Shown here: piece by piece, positions 33,223-41,930 of the stretch
Layout: each line of letters begins with the position of its first letter
Numbering within the stretch: position 1 is the stretch's first letter
NCBI RefSeq assembly: GCF_033042135.1
Contig: NZ_WBXM01000003.1
Coordinates: 248,001-312,000, forward strand
From: Haloechinothrix sp033042135
GTDB lineage: Bacteria; Actinomycetota; Actinomycetes; Mycobacteriales; Pseudonocardiaceae
DNA length: 64,000 nucleotides
Direction of reading: 5' to 3'
Made by a program: the position numbers and the translations under genes
Notes under the pieces: model-generated
What the model was told of the DNA's origin: nothing
Database searches by the model: none
What the model saw: the letters and a program-made list of their open reading frames with translations, nothing else

Positions 33223-34155
33223 ATGACGCATGTCGAATCAGTGACGGCGGGCGAGATCGCCGATCAACCCGAATGCTGGGAGCGCGCCGCGGCGGAGAGC
33301 TCGCGCTGGGAAGGCCTGCTTCCCCCCGGTGAGCGCCTCGCCGTGGTGGGCTGCGGGACGTCGCTGTTCATGGCGCAGTCCTTCGCGGCGTTGCGCGAGC
33401 GTGCCGGGCAGGGCGAAACCGATGCCTTCCCCGCGTCGGAGTACCCGGACAGGCGGTACGACCGCGTGCTTGCGCTGACGCGATCGGGCACTACGACGGA
33501 GGTGTGCGACGCGCTGGCCGCCGTTCGCGGCTCCGTGCCCACCGTGGCGATCACCGCCACCGGGCAGGCACCGGTATCACGGCTGGCCGACCGCACGGTG
33601 CTGCTCGACTTCGCCGACGAGCGGTCCGTGGTGCAGACCCGGTTCGCCACGAGCGCGCTGCTGTTGCTGCGCGCGCAGCTCGGCGAGCCGGTCGGCCCGC
33701 TGGTGGCCGCGGCGCGGCGGGCGCTGGTCGAGGAACTTCCCGACGGTGCGGTCGAGCGTGAGCAGTTCACCTTTCTCGGTCGTGGATGGACGGTCGGTAT
33801 CGCCAATGAGGCCGCGCTGAAGCTTCGTGAAGCCGCCCGTGTCTGGACCGAGGCGTACCCGGCGATGGAGTACCGGCACGGGCCGATCAGCGTCACCGAC
33901 GAGCGCAGCCTGGTCTGGGCGCTCGGCGAGTCTCCGGCCGGGTTACCGGGGGAGGTGCGGGCGGCGGGTGGCAGCTGGGTGTGCTCGGTCGAGGATCCGC
34001 TGGCCGAGCTGGTCCGGATCCAGCGGTTGGCCGTGCGGCTGGCGCACCACAGGGGAATCGATCCGGACCGGCCGCGGAACCTGCGCCGCTCGGTGATCCT
34101 GAGCGCGAACCCACCGGCGGACGGCGGCGCGTCGGGCGCGGGTGAGACGCGGTGA
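33223..34155 (+). CDS. SIS-domain sugar-phosphate isomerase/deaminase (AgaS-like)
   Basis: 310 residues from ATG 33223 with GGGAG upstream. Two SIS domains: the first has VVGCGTSLFMAQ and LALTRSGTTTEV, the second NEAALKLREAARVWTEAYPA and EYRHGPIS, as in GlmS- and AgaS-type proteins. Expected reaction in an Aga-type pathway is galactosamine-6-phosphate to tagatose-6-phosphate plus ammonia; glucosamine-6-phosphate is the alternative substrate. First gene of a four-gene catabolic operon. Confidence 0.85.
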   Translation: MTHVESVTAGEIADQPECWERAAAESSRWEGLLPPGERLAVVGCGTSLFMAQSFAALRERAGQGETDAFPASEYPDRRYDRVLALTRSGTTTEVCDALAAVRGSVPTVAITATGQAPVSRLADRTVLLDFADERSVVQTRFATSALLLLRAQLGEPVGPLVAAARRALVEELPDGAVEREQFTFLGRGWTVGIANEAALKLREAARVWTEAYPAMEYRHGPISVTDERSLVWALGESPAGLPGEVRAAGGSWVCSVEDPLAELVRIQRLAVRLAHHRGIDPDRPRNLRRSVILSANPPADGGASGAGETR

Positions 34156-35171
34156 ACGCGACCGGTGCGGCAGGCACGGACTGCGTGGTCGCGCTCGACC
34201 AGGGCGGCACCGCGATCAAAGCAGCGCTGGTTGGTGCCCAGGGCGAGGTGTTGCACGAGCGGCGCGTGCCCACGGCCAGCCGCGAGGGGCCCGAGGCCGT
34301 GTTGGAGCAGCTGGCGACCACGGTCGACGAGCTCGCGGCGTCCGCGACGGCACGTGGCCTGACACCGCGCGCCGCCGGGGTGGTCATCATCGGGATCGTC
34401 GACGAGCGGGCGGGCCGCGCCGTCGTCGCGTCGAACCTCGGGTGGCGCGACGTCGGCGTGCGCGACCACCTCGCCGCGCGGGTCTCGCTGCCGCTCGTGG
34501 TCGGGCACGACGTGCGCGCCGCCGCGCTGGCAGAGGCGCGACTCGGCGCCGGACGTGACGTCTCGGATGTGCTTTTCGTGGCCATCGGCACCGGCATCTC
34601 GGCGGGGCTGGTGCTCGACGGACAGCCCTACGCGGGCGGCGGTTACGCGGGCGAGATCGGACACGTCGTGGTCGAGCCGGGCGGGCGCCGGTGCGGCTGC
34701 GGCAACCGGGGCTGTCTCGAGACCGTCGCCTCGGCGAGCGCGCTGGCGCAGCGCTACGCCGAGCGTTCGGGTGAAGCGGTGGACACTGTGGAGATCGCGG
34801 CTCGGGTGGCCAGAGGCGAGCCGGTCGCCTCGGCAGTGTGGCACGAGGCCGTGGCCGCGCTGGCCACAGTGCTCGCCGCGACGGTCTCGCTACTGGCGCC
34901 CCAGCTCATCGTGCTGGGCGGAGGGTTGGCGTCGGCAGGGGAGGCACTGCTGGTCCCGCTGCGCGCGCGGCTGACCGAGCAGCTCACCTTCCACCGGCAA
35001 CCCCGGCTGACGGCCTCGACCCTCGGTGAGCGGGCGGGGTGCCTCGGTGCCGCCCTGCTGGCCTGGGAGTACTGGCAGCGCAGGGGACACCGGCAGGGGC
35101 AGAAGCACAGTGGACATACGAGCCGACCGGACACGGCCACGCGCGACCGGGCAACGGGTGGGCGACCGTGA
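34152..35171 (+). CDS. ROK-family sugar kinase
   Basis: 339 residues, GTG start overlapping the SIS stop. The phosphate-binding start is ALDQGGTAIKAALVG (usual DxGGT), with GEIGHVVVEPGGR and the zinc-binding CGCGNRGCLE typical of ROK kinases. In this context it probably phosphorylates the imported hexose or hexosamine at C6. Stop overlaps the next start. Confidence 0.9.
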   Translation: MNATGAAGTDCVVALDQGGTAIKAALVGAQGEVLHERRVPTASREGPEAVLEQLATTVDELAASATARGLTPRAAGVVIIGIVDERAGRAVVASNLGWRDVGVRDHLAARVSLPLVVGHDVRAAALAEARLGAGRDVSDVLFVAIGTGISAGLVLDGQPYAGGGYAGEIGHVVVEPGGRRCGCGNRGCLETVASASALAQRYAERSGEAVDTVEIAARVARGEPVASAVWHEAVAALATVLAATVSLLAPQLIVLGGGLASAGEALLVPLRARLTEQLTFHRQPRLTASTLGERAGCLGAALLAWEYWQRRGHRQGQKHSGHTSRPDTATRDRATGGRP

Positions 35172-36163
35172 TCGTGACCGTCACCGCGAACACCGCACTG
35201 GATGTCACCTACCGCGTCACCGAGCTCACCCTGCACACCAGCCACCGGGTACGGTCGGTCCACGCCAGGGCAGGCGGGAAGGGCATCAACGTAGCCAGGG
35301 TGCTGCACGCCCTTGACCACCGGGTGCTGGCGCTGGCGACGGTGGGCGGCGCCACCGGCGGCGCGGTGCGCCGGGACCTGGGCGCCGCGGGGTTCGCCAC
35401 GGCGCTGACCACGGTCGGCGGCGAGACCCGGCGCACGGTCACGGTGGTCGACCGTGACGCCACCGTGTTCAACGAACCCGGACCGACCGTCACCGGCGCC
35501 GAGTGGGCGGCTCTCCTCCGCAGCTACCAGGACCATCTGGCCGCCGCCTCGGCGGTGGTGCTGTCCGGTTCGCTGCCGCCCGGCGCCCCCAGGGACGGCT
35601 ACGCCGACCTGGCGGCGCGCGCCGCAGCGGCCGAGGTGCCCGCCGTGCTCGACGCGGGCGGTGCTGCGTTGTGGCATGGGTGCGCGGGCGGGCCTGCGAT
35701 CGTCGCGCCCAACGCGGCGGAACTGGCCGAGGCCACGGGGTGCGCCGACCCGCTGACGGGTGCGCGCGTGCTGCTGCGTCGCGGCGCCCGGGCTGTGGTG
35801 ATCACCAGGGGAGAGGCCGGAATCGCGGCGGTGACCGGCGACGGAATCTGGTCGGCGTGCCCGCCGGAGCGCGTCACCGGCAACCCGACGGGCGCGGGTG
35901 ATGCGGTCACCGCGGCGCTCGCCGAGGCAGTGGTGGCCGGGCGCCCGTGGCCCGAGCGGGTGGCGCGCGCCGTGGCGCTGTCGGCGGCCGCGGTGGGCAC
36001 GCCGTCGGCGGGCGAGATCGACACGGCGACCCTCGTGCGGCTCGAACCGCGAGTGCGCCCGGAACTCCTCCCGCGCGAGACCGCCACGCTGCCGCAGGCC
36101 CCGCCGGACATCCCCGGACATCCGCGCGGGACCGACGACCCAGGGAGTTCGCGATGTCACTGA
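35168..36163 (+). CDS. PfkB-family hexose-phosphate kinase (tagatose-6-P / fructose-1-P kinase type)
   Basis: 331 residues from GTG 35168. TVTANTALDVTYRVTELTLH, then HARAGGKGINVARVLHALDH, and the catalytic NPTGAGDAVTAALAEAVVAG define the LacC/FruK subgroup. Predicted to form tagatose-1,6-bisphosphate (or fructose bisphosphate) for the aldolase encoded next. Overlaps the ROK gene by four bases and the aldolase gene by ten. Confidence 0.9.
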   Translation: MIVTVTANTALDVTYRVTELTLHTSHRVRSVHARAGGKGINVARVLHALDHRVLALATVGGATGGAVRRDLGAAGFATALTTVGGETRRTVTVVDRDATVFNEPGPTVTGAEWAALLRSYQDHLAAASAVVLSGSLPPGAPRDGYADLAARAAAAEVPAVLDAGGAALWHGCAGGPAIVAPNAAELAEATGCADPLTGARVLLRRGARAVVITRGEAGIAAVTGDGIWSACPPERVTGNPTGAGDAVTAALAEAVVAGRPWPERVARAVALSAAAVGTPSAGEIDTATLVRLEPRVRPELLPRETATLPQAPPDIPGHPRGTDDPGSSRCH

Positions 36164-37005
36164 TACCGACAGGGGAGCTTGTCGCCGCTGCCGAGGCCGA
36201 GCAGCGGGGTGTGGGCTCGTTCAACGTCATCCACCTCGAACACGCCGAGGCGATCGCAGGTGGGGCCGAGTCCGCCGGGCTGCCCGTGATTATGCAGATC
36301 AGCCAGAACTGCGTGCGTTACCACGGGGCGCTCGCCCCCATCGGCGCCGCCACGCTGGCGGTGGCGCGTGCCGCGACCGTGCCGGTCGCGGTGCACCTGG
36401 ACCACGCCACCGAACCCGAGCTGGCGTATGAGGCGGCGGAGCTCGGTTTCTGCTCGGTGATGTTCGATGCCTCCGCCGAGGACTACGACACCAACGTCGC
36501 AGCCACCGCCAAGATAGTGGCCTGGTGCCGCGAGCGGGGGTTGTGGACCGAGGCAGAGCTGGGCGAGGTGGGCGGCAAGGACGGCGTGCACGCACCCGGT
36601 GCGCGCACCGACCCGGCCGAGGCCGCCGCATACGTGGCCGCCACGGGCGTGGACGCGCTCGCGGTCGCGGTGGGCAGCAGTCACGCCATGCGCACAAGGG
36701 AAGCGGCGCTGGACATCGCGCGGATCGCCGCGATCCGCGCGGCGACACCGGTGCCGCTGGTGCTGCACGGCTCCTCCGGCGTGCCCGAGCAGGAGCTGCG
36801 TGCGGCGGTCACCCGAGGCATGACCAAGATCAATATCTCGACCCGGTTGAACGCTGTGTTCACCCGCGCGGTGCGGCAACACCTGGCGGATCACGACACC
36901 GTCGATCCCCGGCACTACATCGGCGCGGGACGCGACGCGCTGGCCACCGAGGTGGCGCGCCTGCTCGGGGTGCTCGCCGGAACCTCGCCACCTGCGACGG
37001 AATGA
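36154..37005 (+). CDS. Class II ketose-bisphosphate aldolase (GatY/KbaY-like)
   Basis: 283 residues from ATG 36154 with AGGGAG upstream. Zinc and substrate residues are in VAVHLDHATE, TEAELGEVGGKDG, VGSSHAM, LHGSSGVPE and TKINISTRLN. The short form and context favour tagatose-1,6-bisphosphate aldolase over glycolytic fructose-bisphosphate aldolase. Last gene of the operon. Confidence 0.91.
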   Translation: MSLIPTGELVAAAEAEQRGVGSFNVIHLEHAEAIAGGAESAGLPVIMQISQNCVRYHGALAPIGAATLAVARAATVPVAVHLDHATEPELAYEAAELGFCSVMFDASAEDYDTNVAATAKIVAWCRERGLWTEAELGEVGGKDGVHAPGARTDPAEAAAYVAATGVDALAVAVGSSHAMRTREAALDIARIAAIRAATPVPLVLHGSSGVPEQELRAAVTRGMTKINISTRLNAVFTRAVRQHLADHDTVDPRHYIGAGRDALATEVARLLGVLAGTSPPATE

Positions 37006-37027
37006 CACACCACCGGGATCGCGGGGA

Positions 37028-37033
37028 TAGGGT
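37028..37033 (+). promoter_or_regulatory. Candidate -10 box of leaderless PH-domain gene
   Basis: TAGGGT ends seven bases before ATG 37041 and no ribosome binding site lies between. Confidence 0.45.
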
Positions 37034-37040
37034 TGACCAC

Positions 37041-37526
37041 ATGAGCCAACCTGTGCGGTTACGGCCGCCGAGAAACCAGCTGGATCGCCGGTGCCGCGCC
37101 TGGTGGCGGGTACGTCTCGCGCTGGGGGTGGTGCTGGTGGTGGCGGCGCTGGCGGCGGTGGGGTCGATCGCCGCGCCCCCGATGCTCGTGCTGGCCGGGA
37201 TCATCGGCGCGATCGGCCTGGTGTACCTGGTGGTCATGCCCGCGTGGTGGTACCGGGTGCACCGCTGGGAGGTCACCGACAGTGCCGTGTACACCAGGAC
37301 CGGCTACTTCTGGCAGGAGTGGCGCGTCGCCCCGATGTCGCGGATCCAGACCGTCGACACCATGCGCGGCCCGTTGCAGCAGCTGTTCGGCCTGGCCACC
37401 GTCATGGTGACCACGGCGTCGGCGAAAGGTGCGGTGGAGATCAAGGGGCTCGACGCGCGCCTGGCCGCTGAGCTCGTCGAGGAGCTCACCGAGACGACGC
37501 AGGCGACACCGGGGGATGCCACGTGA
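37041..37526 (+). CDS. Bacterial PH-domain (YdbS/DUF304-like) membrane protein
   Basis: 161 residues. Two membrane segments (ALGVVLVVAALAAVGSIAAP and MLVLAGIIGAIGLVYLVVMP) precede a bPH2 domain (WEVTDSAVYTRTGYFWQEWR, RIQTVDTMRGPLQQLFGLAT). Paired with a larger YdbT-like protein gene that overlaps its stop, the same ydbS-ydbT arrangement as in Bacillus. Role in envelope stress is suggested for the family only. Confidence 0.88.
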   Translation: MSQPVRLRPPRNQLDRRCRAWWRVRLALGVVLVVAALAAVGSIAAPPMLVLAGIIGAIGLVYLVVMPAWWYRVHRWEVTDSAVYTRTGYFWQEWRVAPMSRIQTVDTMRGPLQQLFGLATVMVTTASAKGAVEIKGLDARLAAELVEELTETTQATPGDAT

Positions 37527-39178
37527 CGGCGGAGCAGGACACCGATCCGGCGGTAGCCGAGGGAGGTGGGATGACCGCCTTCGAACGGCTCGACCGCAGG
37601 CTGGTGTTGGTGCGGACGCTGACCACGATCGGCATCGTGCTCGTGGCGGCGGTGCCCGCGGGCCTGGGGATCCACACCGAGGGGCGGCCGGTGAGCGTCA
37701 CCGCCGGGATGGTGGCCGCCGGTGCGGTGCTGCTCGTGGCGATCACCTCCGTCTCGGAGTACCTGCGGTGGCGGGCCACCCGTTTCCGCGTCACCGACGA
37801 GCGTTTCGAGTGGCGGTTCCAGCTGATCATCACCCGGCGTCGCTCGCTGTCGCGGGACCGCATCCGCACGGTGGACATCACGGCAGGTCCGGTGCACCGG
37901 TTGTTCGGCCTGGCAACCGTGGTGATCGGCACCGGTGAGCAGAGCGCGTCCGCGGAAGGCGGGCTGCGCCTCGACCCGGTGTCCCGGGAACGCGCCGAAC
38001 GGTTACGCGTGGAGCTGCTGCGGCGCCCCGAGTCCGGCACCGAGGCGGGTCAGTGGTCGGGTGCTACCGGTGCGGGCGCCGCGGACGCGGCCGATACCGC
38101 TGTGGCCGGCGCTGCTCCGGGCGGCACGGCGATCGCCACCCTGGACTGGCGCTGGGCGATCTACGCGCCGCTGTCCTTCGTGACGCTCGCGGTAGCGGTG
38201 GCGGCGCTCGGCATTCCGATCAACCTGGTCAACTGGTTCGGGTCGGTGACCGGGTACACCGACGGCATCGGTGGCGAGCTGCAGGAGCGGCTCACCGCGC
38301 TCGCCGTCGGCGCGGCCCTGATGGCGGTGCTGCTGGTGGGACTGGTCGTGGTGGTGGCGGCGCTGATCGGCGCGGTCGGCGCGACGTTGCTGTTCGTCGA
38401 GATGTGGTGGGGCTACCGCCTGACGCGCGAGTCCGACGGCACGCTTCGGGTGCGTAGGGGGCTGCTGACCACCCGGTCCATCTCGATCGAGGAACGCAGG
38501 CTGCGTGGCACCGAGCTGGTCGAGCCGCTGGGAATACGGCTCGCCCGCGCGGGACGTGTCGACGCGGTCGCCACCGGGATGCAGCAGAGCCAGGGCGGTC
38601 AGCGCACCGATCACCGGACGTTGCTTCCCGCGGCGCCGCGGCGGGTCGCACGCGCGGTCGCTGCGACGGTGCTGGACGAGCCCGACTCGCCCTACGATCG
38701 GGCGCTCACCGGCCATCCCAGGGCAGCGTTCACCCGGCGGTTGCGTTGGGCACTGCTGCCGGTGATCGGCCTGGCAGGTGTGCTGCTGGCGGCGAGCCTG
38801 CTCCTCGACGGGTGGCCGGGCGAGCTGGCGAGCGGGGGAATCTGGGTGGTGCTGCTGGTGGTAGCGCCGCTGGCGGCGCTTCTCGCATGGGACGCCTACC
38901 GCAATCTCGGCCACGCCCTCGCCGGACGGTACCTCCTCGGTCGCAGCGGAACGCTCCGGAGGAGCACGGTCGCGTTGCAGCGCAGCGGGATCATCGGCTG
39001 GACCATCCGGCAGTCCATCTTCCAGCGCCGCGTCGGCCTGGTCACGGTGGAGGCCACTACCGCGGCGGGCCAGGGTGCCTACGCCATCCCCGATGTGGCC
39101 CAGCGCGACGGCCTACTGATCGCCGAGGAAGCCGTACCCGACCTCCTGGCCCCGTTCGTCGAACGCGACGAGCGGTGA
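37523..39178 (+). CDS. Multi-domain bacterial PH-domain (YdbT-like) membrane protein
   Basis: 551 residues from GTG 37523; ATG 37571 has a stronger ribosome binding site (GGGAGGTGGG). Contains three PH-type segments (FRVTDERFEWRFQLIITRRR; WWGYRLTRESDGTLRVRRGL; RYLLGRSGTLRRSTVALQRS), separated by pairs of membrane helices. Partner of the upstream YdbS-like protein. The stop codon lies inside the first bases of the 67-bp repeat. Confidence 0.88.
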   Translation: MTAEQDTDPAVAEGGGMTAFERLDRRLVLVRTLTTIGIVLVAAVPAGLGIHTEGRPVSVTAGMVAAGAVLLVAITSVSEYLRWRATRFRVTDERFEWRFQLIITRRRSLSRDRIRTVDITAGPVHRLFGLATVVIGTGEQSASAEGGLRLDPVSRERAERLRVELLRRPESGTEAGQWSGATGAGAADAADTAVAGAAPGGTAIATLDWRWAIYAPLSFVTLAVAVAALGIPINLVNWFGSVTGYTDGIGGELQERLTALAVGAALMAVLLVGLVVVVAALIGAVGATLLFVEMWWGYRLTRESDGTLRVRRGLLTTRSISIEERRLRGTELVEPLGIRLARAGRVDAVATGMQQSQGGQRTDHRTLLPAAPRRVARAVAATVLDEPDSPYDRALTGHPRAAFTRRLRWALLPVIGLAGVLLAASLLLDGWPGELASGGIWVVLLVVAPLAALLAWDAYRNLGHALAGRYLLGRSGTLRRSTVALQRSGIIGWTIRQSIFQRRVGLVTVEATTAAGQGAYAIPDVAQRDGLLIAEEAVPDLLAPFVERDER

Positions 39179-39243
39179 CGGTGGGGGTGAGCCGAAGGAC
39201 TCCTTCGGTACCGGATATGTACCCGAGGGGCCCTTCGGCTCGC
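39177..39243. repeat. 67-bp hairpin repeat, copy 1
   Basis: Begins at the stop codon of the YdbT-like gene. GAGCCGAAGG (39189-39198) can pair with CCTTCGGCTC (39232-39241), or CCGAAGGA can pair locally with TCCTTCGG. Matches 61594-61660 with one mismatch. May serve here as a terminator. Confidence 0.9.
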
Positions 39244-39348
39244 ACCGGGGCGCTCGCCAGGCATGATGGCGTGGGCTCCTGGTGACCGGCCGGGGTGCAC
39301 AGGCACCGAAGGGGAGACGGGTCAGGCGTCCGATACGGTGAGGCGACC

Positions 39349-40086
39349 ATGCGCGAGGCGACGAGTGCTCATGACCGTGACGATCAGGATGGTGACAGCG
39401 TCACGTCCGGCAGGCACGCGGTGTTGTGGCGGTGGGTCGGCGAGCGGATCGTGACAGTGGTGGTCGGGCTGGGCACCGTGGCCGTGCTCGCCGGGCTGGG
39501 TTGGTGGCTGTTCGCCTACGGTCTCGCCGATACGGGACGCTCCGGAGAGGAACGGGCCGGGGACGACGTCTCCGCGCCCGCCGCCGGTGAGGCGGACTCG
39601 GCCGAGCAGCCGGACGCGTCACTGCCGGGGTCACCGGAGCCGCTCGAGGTCGGGGAGTACGTCTTCGAACCTGTCGTAACCCCGGACACCGGTGACGACT
39701 GCGTGGCCGTGTCCTACGGGCAGGTCCAGTGGTGGTTCTCCGAGTACCCGTGTGAACGGGTGGTGCGCGGGCTGTACGAGACGCGTGTGGACGGGCAGCG
39801 CGTGCTGACCTCGGTGGTCACGGTGACCATGCCCGACGGCGAGCGTGCTCGGCAGCTACAGGGGATCACCGACACGCCGGGGGCGGGCAACATCTCGGAT
39901 CTGGTGCTGGACGGCACTGTGGACGAACCCACGGTCCCCGGCCTGGCTGGCACTCACTACGCCTCCCAGGTCGACGACACGGTCGTGACGATCGTGGAGG
40001 CGGACTCGGTGGAGACCGCGCTCGATCCCGGGGTGCTCGCCGAGCTCGCCGAGGAAGCGCTGCGACTGGCCACGGCGCTGCGCTGA
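39349..40086 (+). CDS. Membrane-anchored extracytoplasmic protein, unknown function
   Basis: 245 residues from ATG 39349. One membrane segment (IVTVVVGLGTVAVLAGLGWW) follows a charged N-terminus, then a low-complexity Ala/Glu/Pro linker and an outside domain with VAVSYGQVQWWFSEYPCERV and two Cys that could form a disulfide. TACGGT nine bases upstream may give a leaderless message. No recognised family. Confidence 0.72.
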   Translation: MREATSAHDRDDQDGDSVTSGRHAVLWRWVGERIVTVVVGLGTVAVLAGLGWWLFAYGLADTGRSGEERAGDDVSAPAAGEADSAEQPDASLPGSPEPLEVGEYVFEPVVTPDTGDDCVAVSYGQVQWWFSEYPCERVVRGLYETRVDGQRVLTSVVTVTMPDGERARQLQGITDTPGAGNISDLVLDGTVDEPTVPGLAGTHYASQVDDTVVTIVEADSVETALDPGVLAELAEEALRLATALR

Positions 40087-40119
40087 CGCGCGACACCAGG
40101 CTGGGCGCCAGGGGCGCGC

Positions 40120-41088
40120 TCACGGCCGGCCGGGCAGGGCCACCGCGACGGGCTCCGCGCCCACCTGCGAGCGCCAGCGGGTGCTCGCCGTGCCGGACGA
40201 CAGCAGCGCCTGCAGCGCGAACTGCCGGAGCGCGCCGTGATCGGTCCGCTCCAGCAGGCCACGCCAGGCCCGCGCGGTGTCGCGCTCGGCGATGATCGCG
40301 AGCATTGCCGCCGACTCCTCGTCTGTGACCGGCTCCGGCGGGTGGTAAGCCGGTTCGGCGGGATCGGTAGTCGCCCCAGCCGCGCGGAGCAGTTCCCGGC
40401 CGCCGTCCCGGCGCGCGCGGTGTTCGGCGATGGTCTCGTCGATCATGTCGGTCAGCTCGCCTGGGAGGAAAGCGCGGATCAAGTCGTAGCTCCAGATCGC
40501 CGCGTGCTCGGCGGCCAGCGCTTCGCGCAATGCCCGGATCGACGCCTCGGCAAGCTCCAGGTCCAGTGAGCGCACCGTGAACTCGACGGTCAGCGGCCCG
40601 CCGAGGTGTTCGTGCAGCGCCAACGCGGCGGCACAGCCACCTGCTACCGTGCCGAGCAGCGCGGCCCGGTGCCGGGACACCTCGCCGACCAGGTCCCGGA
40701 TCTGGGAGATGGCCGTCTCGAGGCGCGAACCCAGACCTTCGAGATCGGTCACCGGGTCGGGCGCGGGCAGCTCCTCGGGTTCGGGACGGTTGGCGCGCCG
40801 GGCCTCCGCGCGCAGCACCTCTTCGTGACGGGACCGTACCTCGGCGACGGCGGTGGCGACCTCGGACTCGGTCCCGGTCAGCGGTGCTGCCAGCTCGTAG
40901 CCCGCGCCCGCGTCGAACTCCGCGTGCCGCGCCAGCGGGACCAATGGATCGGGCCGGGTGTCGTGCCCGGTGACGCAGCCCGCCAGCGTGACGGGCACGG
41001 CCGGTACGGCGAGCGCGGCCAGCCGCAGCACGCTGCGGCGGGTCAACCGCCCCTGTCCCCGGTTCGCTGCTGTCCCCACGAGCATCAT
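40120..41088 (-). CDS. DUF4439 ferritin-like lipoprotein
   Basis: About 322 residues from ATG 41088. Signal RRSVLRLAALAVPAVPVTLAGC holds both a twin-Arg pair and a lipobox ending at Cys near residue 36. The C-terminal DUF4439 domain is a ferritin-like helix bundle (ALREALAAEHAAIWSYDLIR, RDTARAWRGLLER). Divergent from rimP, as in mycobacteria (Rv2843/Rv2844 region). Whether it binds iron is unknown. Confidence 0.85.
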   Translation of the reverse strand: MMLVGTAANRGQGRLTRRSVLRLAALAVPAVPVTLAGCVTGHDTRPDPLVPLARHAEFDAGAGYELAAPLTGTESEVATAVAEVRSRHEEVLRAEARRANRPEPEELPAPDPVTDLEGLGSRLETAISQIRDLVGEVSRHRAALLGTVAGGCAAALALHEHLGGPLTVEFTVRSLDLELAEASIRALREALAAEHAAIWSYDLIRAFLPGELTDMIDETIAEHRARRDGGRELLRAAGATTDPAEPAYHPPEPVTDEESAAMLAIIAERDTARAWRGLLERTDHGALRQFALQALLSSGTASTRWRSQVGAEPVAVALPGRP

Positions 41089-41215
41089 CCTGCCAGGGGA
41101 CACTCCTCGCGCCGCCCGGTGGCTGCCGGGGGGCAGTGCGGGCATGGTGGATAAGCCGGTGGCGACCGGGCACCGTGAGGCGGGCAGCGAAGGTTCGGTG
41201 AGCGCGAGGTTGGTC

Positions 41216-41221
41216 TAAGCT
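41216..41221 (+). promoter_or_regulatory. Candidate promoter for rimP-nusA-infB
   Basis: TAAGCT as -10 with TTCGGT 16 bases upstream as a weak -35, in the divergent spacer before rimP. Leader length would be about 115 bases. Confidence 0.35.
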
Positions 41222-41342
41222 GGATCCATGGTGGGTCGGGTCAACGGAAGCTGACCGGGACCAACCGTGACCAACGCTGATGCCGAGCTCGCGAGTTCGG
41301 TCAGCCACGATGAGGACGCAGCCGGACAGGGGAGAGTCGACA

Positions 41343-41930
41343 GTGCCGAAGGATCTCGCCGCGCGGCTGGAGCCCGTGGTGGCCGACGCGGTCAGCGAAG
41401 CCGGGTTCGAGCTGGATGCGCTCGATGTGCAGCAGAGCGGTGCGCGTAAAGTGGTGAAGGTGGTCGTCGATTCCGACGACGGGATCGAGCTGGACGAGGT
41501 GGCCGAGGTCAGCCGTGCCGTGTCGGCCAGGCTCGACGACCACGACCACGTGCTGGCCGGCTCCTACACGCTCGAAGTGACCTCCCCCGGTCTCGATCGG
41601 CCGTTGACCGCGCAGCGCCACTGGAGACGCGCGCGCTACCGCCTCGTACGGGTGACAACGACCGACGGTGAGAGCTTCACAGGTCGCATCGGCCACGCGG
41701 GCAGCCACGCCGCCCGCGTCCTCGTCGGCTCGGCCATCCGGGACGTTCGGTACGAGCAGGTGGCCAATGCGACCATAGAGGTGGAGTTCAAGCAACCCCC
41801 CAGCGACGAGTTGAAGCGCCTCGACGCTGACGCCGAGCAGGTCGCCGACGAGGCGACCGGTGGCCGGGAAGGTGCCGCTGGCACAGGGGCGAGCGAGAAC
41901 CAAACACAGGCGAAGGAGGAGTCGAGGTGA
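41343..41930 (+). CDS. rimP: Ribosome maturation factor RimP
   Basis: 195 residues from GTG 41343, preceded by GGGGAGAG at 41329-41336. DLAARLEPVVADAVSEAGFE, VVVDSDDGIELDEVAEVSRA and LEVTSPGLDRPLT are RimP signatures. Upstream in-frame starts at 41280 and 41310 add unconserved residues. The acidic C-terminal extension beyond residue 160 is common in Actinobacteria. Stop overlaps nusA. Confidence 0.95.
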   Translation: MPKDLAARLEPVVADAVSEAGFELDALDVQQSGARKVVKVVVDSDDGIELDEVAEVSRAVSARLDDHDHVLAGSYTLEVTSPGLDRPLTAQRHWRRARYRLVRVTTTDGESFTGRIGHAGSHAARVLVGSAIRDVRYEQVANATIEVEFKQPPSDELKRLDADAEQVADEATGGREGAAGTGASENQTQAKEESR

